A DNA stretch of 64,000 nt from BOG-908 sp965198825 (GTDB taxonomy: Bacteria; Pseudomonadota; Alphaproteobacteria; Acetobacterales; Acetobacteraceae), in the NCBI GenBank assembly GCA_965198825.1, contig CBDAQB010000002.1, positions 372,001 to 436,000 of the forward strand. Reading direction: 5' to 3'. The position numbers were made by a program, and so were the translations under genes. The notes under the pieces were generated by a model that was not told the origin of the DNA, made no database searches, and worked only from the letters and a program-made list of their open reading frames with translations. Every line of letters begins with the position of its first letter. The first letter of the stretch is position 1. This document shows positions 61,278 through 64,000 of the stretch, in pieces.

Positions 61278-62533
61278 CCATCGCCATCGTCGCGCATACC
61301 CATCCGTCGGTCAGCAAAGGCGGTGCCGAGATCGCGGCCTTTGCGCTCTACGAGGGGCTGCTGGCGTCGGGTACAGAGGCCATCTTCATCGCCCTCTGCC
61401 ATGAGCAGGACCGCGAGTCGCTAAGGCTGGGGTCGGACCGCGAGTTCGCCATCATGACGGACCCGATGCGCTACGATCATTTCTACCAGCTCGCCTCGCC
61501 TGACGTGTGGCGGCAATTGTCGGCGATCCTGCGCGGCCGTGACGTACGTCTGGTGAATTTCCACCACTTCCTCGGCCTCGGCGTGAACACGCTGCACCGG
61601 CTGGTGTCCGACACCGGCATCCCTTTCGTGGTGACGTTCCACGAGTTCCTGGCGATCTGTAACCACCATGGGCAGATGGTCACGAGGCCGGCGCGCCGGC
61701 TGTGTGACATGGCGAGTCCAGAGGCGTGCAGCGCCTGTTACCCGGAGCATTCGCGCGCCCAGTTCGCCCGAAGAGCCACGCTGATCTGCGAGGCGCTGAT
61801 GCCCGCGGCGGCCTTCGTCTCGCCCAGCCGCTTCCTGGCGGACCGGATGATCGCCTGGGGACTGCCTGCCGACCGGTTCGCTGTGATCGAGAACGGGCTG
61901 CGGCGCGTGGAGGCGCCTGTGCCGCCGAGGCGGACGCGCGGGAAGCCTTGGGTATTCGGCTATTTCGGCCAGCTCACGCCATTCAAGGGCGGTGATATCC
62001 TGCTCGACGCGATCGAAAACCTCGGGCAATCGGCGGAGCATGGCATTCGGCTGCGGCTGCACGGCACGCTCGTCGGGCAGCCGCCGGAGTTCGTCAAACG
62101 CTTCGAGGCAGCGTTCGCGTCGCAGGAATGGGCGCGCTTCCTGGGGCCCTACGACAATGCCGACGTCGGCGCGCTGATGAGCGCATGCGACTACGTGCTC
62201 ATGCCGAGCACCTGGTGGGAAAACTCGCCGGTCGTCATTCAGGAGGCGTTCGCCGCAGGACGCCCTGTGATCTGCACAGGGATAGGCGGTATGGCCGAGA
62301 AAGTGCCCGACAGGCAGGCGGGGCTTCATTTTCGTCGCGGCGATGCGGCCGATCTGGCCCGGGTGATGCGAGAGGCGGCCGACGATGTGCTCTACGCCGC
62401 GCTTTGCTCGCAATTGCCGGGAGTGATGGATGGGGCTGCGATGGCGCGCGCCTACTTGGCGCTGTTTGAGCGGATGGGGGTAGGAAGCAGTTCTTTTTTG
62501 AAAAAAAGAACCAAAAAACTTTTGCGAACTTAG
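61274..62533 (+). CDS. GT4-family glycosyltransferase
   Basis: A 419-residue GT-B enzyme from a GTG coupled to the giant gene. VAHTHPSVSKGGAEIAAFALY, FHHFLGLGVNTLHRLV, VTFHEFLAICNHHG (with nearby CSACYP), VSPSRFLADRMIAWGLP and the donor-site region GYFGQLTPFKGGDILLDAI, PSTWWENSPVVIQEAFAAGRPVI. It adds a sugar to a surface glycan. The last residues SSFLKKRTKKLLRT and the stop come from the palindromic repeat. Confidence 0.92.
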   Translation: MTIAIVAHTHPSVSKGGAEIAAFALYEGLLASGTEAIFIALCHEQDRESLRLGSDREFAIMTDPMRYDHFYQLASPDVWRQLSAILRGRDVRLVNFHHFLGLGVNTLHRLVSDTGIPFVVTFHEFLAICNHHGQMVTRPARRLCDMASPEACSACYPEHSRAQFARRATLICEALMPAAAFVSPSRFLADRMIAWGLPADRFAVIENGLRRVEAPVPPRRTRGKPWVFGYFGQLTPFKGGDILLDAIENLGQSAEHGIRLRLHGTLVGQPPEFVKRFEAAFASQEWARFLGPYDNADVGALMSACDYVLMPSTWWENSPVVIQEAFAAGRPVICTGIGGMAEKVPDRQAGLHFRRGDAADLARVMREAADDVLYAALCSQLPGVMDGAAMARAYLALFERMGVGSSSFLKKRTKKLLRT

Positions 62534-62622
62534 GCTGGGCCATCGTCACGATCTCGGTCCCATAGCCCAAAAGTTATTTGCTTCTTTTTTTCAAAAAAGA
62601 AGCGCTGCCTTCCTTACTTACT
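62480..62622. repeat. Three-hairpin palindromic repeat, copy 14 (full)
   Basis: GTAGGAAGCAG, AT hairpin, CCAAAAAACTTTTGC, centre CTTAGGCTGGGCC and ATCTCGGTCCCATAG, CCAAAAGTTATTTGC, second AT hairpin, CGCTGCCTTCCTT. It overlaps the 3' end of the GT4 gene and lies before the tandem ssuA-like gene. Confidence 0.9.
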
Positions 62623-62722
62623 ACTACCCACGTCTGTAAAATCGCCTCCGCTGGAGTGAAGCTTCAGTGATAGCATCAAACCACGCTTGATTCTGTCGCG
62701 CCGATGAACATACGTTAGGCGG

Positions 62723-63721
62723 ATGTATTTATCGGGCAAGGCAATGGTCTCAGCGGAACGCAAGTTGCCGGTTTCACGCTTGATGGCTGTGTTAATTGCA
62801 GGGGCCTGTCTGTTGGCCAGCGGCAGCGCGCAGGCGCAGCACCGCACGGTTCGGATCGGCTACCAGAAATACGGCAATCTCGTGCTGGAGAAGGTGCGGG
62901 GATCGCTGGAGAAACGGCTGGCGCCAATGGGCGTGAGCGTGACCTGGACAGAATTTCTGGGCGGGCCTGCGCTGCTGGAGGCAATGGGCGGCGGAAGCGT
63001 GGATTTCGGCATTGCGGGCGACACGCCGCCGATTTTCGCGCAGGCTGCCGGGGTGAAGCTCGCCTATGTCGGCGTGGAGCCGGCGGCGCCGCATGGGGAG
63101 GCGCTGATCGTGCTGCAAAGCTCGCCGATCAAGACCATTGCGGATCTCAAGGGGAAGCGGGTGGCGCTGAACCGCGGATCAAACGTGCATAATCTGCTGG
63201 TGCAAGTGCTGGCGGAGGCGAACCTGACGCCTGCTGATATTCAGACGGTGTTTCTCAAGCCCTCCGACGCACGGCCGGCGTTCGAGAACGGCAGCGTTGA
63301 TGCGTGGGTGATCTGGGATCCCTATCTTGCGGCCGCGGAAACAGCGCTCCTCACGCGCAAGATTGCGGACGGCGTCGCGCCTGACGGCAAGGTGGTGGAC
63401 GAGAACCGCGAGTATCTGCTGGCGAGCGCGGAGTTCGCGTCGCGCCAGCCCGATCTCGTCAAGGCCATTCTGGCGGATCTCGCCGAGACCGAAGCCTATG
63501 CGTCGGGTCATCGCGCACAGCTGACGGCGTTGCTGGCGCCTGAGATGGGCATGGATCCCAAGGCAGTGCAGCGCGCCGTCGATCGGCTGTCGTTCGGCGT
63601 GCTGCCTGTGGATTCAAAGATCGCCGCAGGGCAGCAGGCGATCGCCGACACATTGGCAAAACTCAATCTCATTCCGGACCCGGTGGACATCCACGAGGCC
63701 CTTCCCGCCCACGCGCTTTAG
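62723..63721 (+). CDS. ssuA: Sulfonate ABC transporter substrate-binding protein (SsuA-like)
   Basis: A 332-residue periplasmic binding protein. Signal peptide LMAVLIAGACLLASGSAQAQ; VRIGYQKYGNLVLEKVRGSLE, WTEFLGGPALLEAMGGGSVDFG, GKRVALNRGSNVHNLLVQVLAEA and AWVIWDPYLAAAE are the SsuA motifs. It delivers aliphatic sulfonates to an SsuBC transporter. The second ATG (62744) with AAGG upstream is an alternative start. The monooxygenase follows after 13 bases. Confidence 0.9.
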   Translation: MYLSGKAMVSAERKLPVSRLMAVLIAGACLLASGSAQAQHRTVRIGYQKYGNLVLEKVRGSLEKRLAPMGVSVTWTEFLGGPALLEAMGGGSVDFGIAGDTPPIFAQAAGVKLAYVGVEPAAPHGEALIVLQSSPIKTIADLKGKRVALNRGSNVHNLLVQVLAEANLTPADIQTVFLKPSDARPAFENGSVDAWVIWDPYLAAAETALLTRKIADGVAPDGKVVDENREYLLASAEFASRQPDLVKAILADLAETEAYASGHRAQLTALLAPEMGMDPKAVQRAVDRLSFGVLPVDSKIAAGQQAIADTLAKLNLIPDPVDIHEALPAHAL

Positions 63722-63734
63722 GGACAATTCGACC

Positions 63735-64000
63735 ATGCAAGTTCTTTGGTTCCTGCCGACACACGGCGATGGACGCTATCTGGCGACCCAGGTCGGCGGC
63801 CGTGCCCTGACGTTCGACTATTTGCGCCAGGTGGCGCAGGCGGCCGACCAGTCCGGCTATTATGGCGTGCTGCTACCGACGGGGCGCTCCTGCGAGGATA
63901 GCTGGGTGGTGGCCTCCACGGTGGCGCCGTTTACCAAGCAGCTGCGCTTCCTGGTGGCGCTGCGCCCCGGGCTGGTGTCGCCCGTCATGGGCGCGCGCAT
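63735..64000 (+). CDS. ssuD: FMNH2-dependent alkanesulfonate monooxygenase, 5' part
   Basis: 88 codons from an ATG; translation starts MQVLWFLPTHGDGRYLATQ and continues YGVLLPTGRSCEDSWVVAS and LRFLVALRPGLVSP, diagnostic of SsuD, which releases sulfite from alkanesulfonates with FMNH2 and O2. The rest is beyond the window. The upstream SsuA-like gene supports a sulfur-starvation operon (usually with ssuC, ssuB and ssuE). Confidence 0.93.
   Translation, partial: MQVLWFLPTHGDGRYLATQVGGRALTFDYLRQVAQAADQSGYYGVLLPTGRSCEDSWVVASTVAPFTKQLRFLVALRPGLVSPVMGAR

Noticed and set aside
4348..62622. The 14 repeats as a CRISPR array
   Set aside because: They are kilobases apart, palindromic, and have no regular spacers or cas genes.

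Overview
The window is high-GC, densely coded DNA from an alphaproteobacterium, most likely of the Rhodospirillales/Acetobacteraceae type. The lineage call is inference from content and gene order: a GcrA cell-cycle regulator, the hemJ-hemH-hemE block facing ppsR, a membrane-anchored cytochrome c next to kdsB-pheA, and ychF-pth-rplY. No rRNA, tRNA, CRISPR array, transposase or prophage was recognised. Most genes are housekeeping or envelope functions in short operons, often with 4-base start/stop overlaps.

Layout. 1-4347: haem genes (hemJ partial, HAD phosphatase, hemH, hemE) divergent from ppsR. The hemE/ppsR gap is the conserved place of the replication origin in several alphaproteobacteria and here carries DnaA-box-like octamers plus a palindrome centred on GANTC. 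4428-7364: YdcF-like protein with two FemAB/CelD-like acetyltransferases. 7431-10589: a three-gene two-component set. 10529-13272: queC, an E1-like ThiF/MoeB protein, a DsrE-like protein and an SH3-domain protein. 13410-19259: a complete RND efflux operon. 19548-21807: gcrA, a peptidoglycan hydrolase and an unknown secreted protein. 21903-24774: methionine salvage (mtnB, mtnD, mtnC), tatA, recX. 24877-29223: PRC-barrel protein, HisN-like phosphatase, duplicated cytochrome c, kdsB, pheA. 29460-37667: DUF885 protein, ychF-pth-rplY, M13 peptidase, alpha/beta hydrolase. 37990-40581: two cysteine desulfurases and a 2Fe-2S ferredoxin. 40810-43121: ABC exporter. 43436-51718: part of a type II secretion system (L, M, C/N-like, D, G) around a large secreted hydrolase and a small transglycosylase. 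51856-62533: zapE, then a surface-glycan cluster (2OG oxygenase, sulfotransferase, a very large DUF4214/GT2/GT9 protein broken by an apparent frameshift, and a GT4). 62723-64000: sulfonate-uptake genes (ssuA-like, ssuD partial).

The most striking structure not explained by genes is an interspersed AT-rich palindromic repeat. Fourteen copies or half copies lie in gene gaps. Each full copy is an AT hairpin, an A-tract, a GC-rich centre, a T-tract and a second AT hairpin. Many lie between convergent genes, as a two-way terminator would, but some lie inside operons, and in three genes the repeat supplies the last codons and the stop. Two other repeat families are present: one built on the hairpin CCAGGGGCTCTGCCCCTGG (four copies in two inverted pairs) and a 120-bp element with GAATTC/CTAG ends (two copies in opposite orientation).
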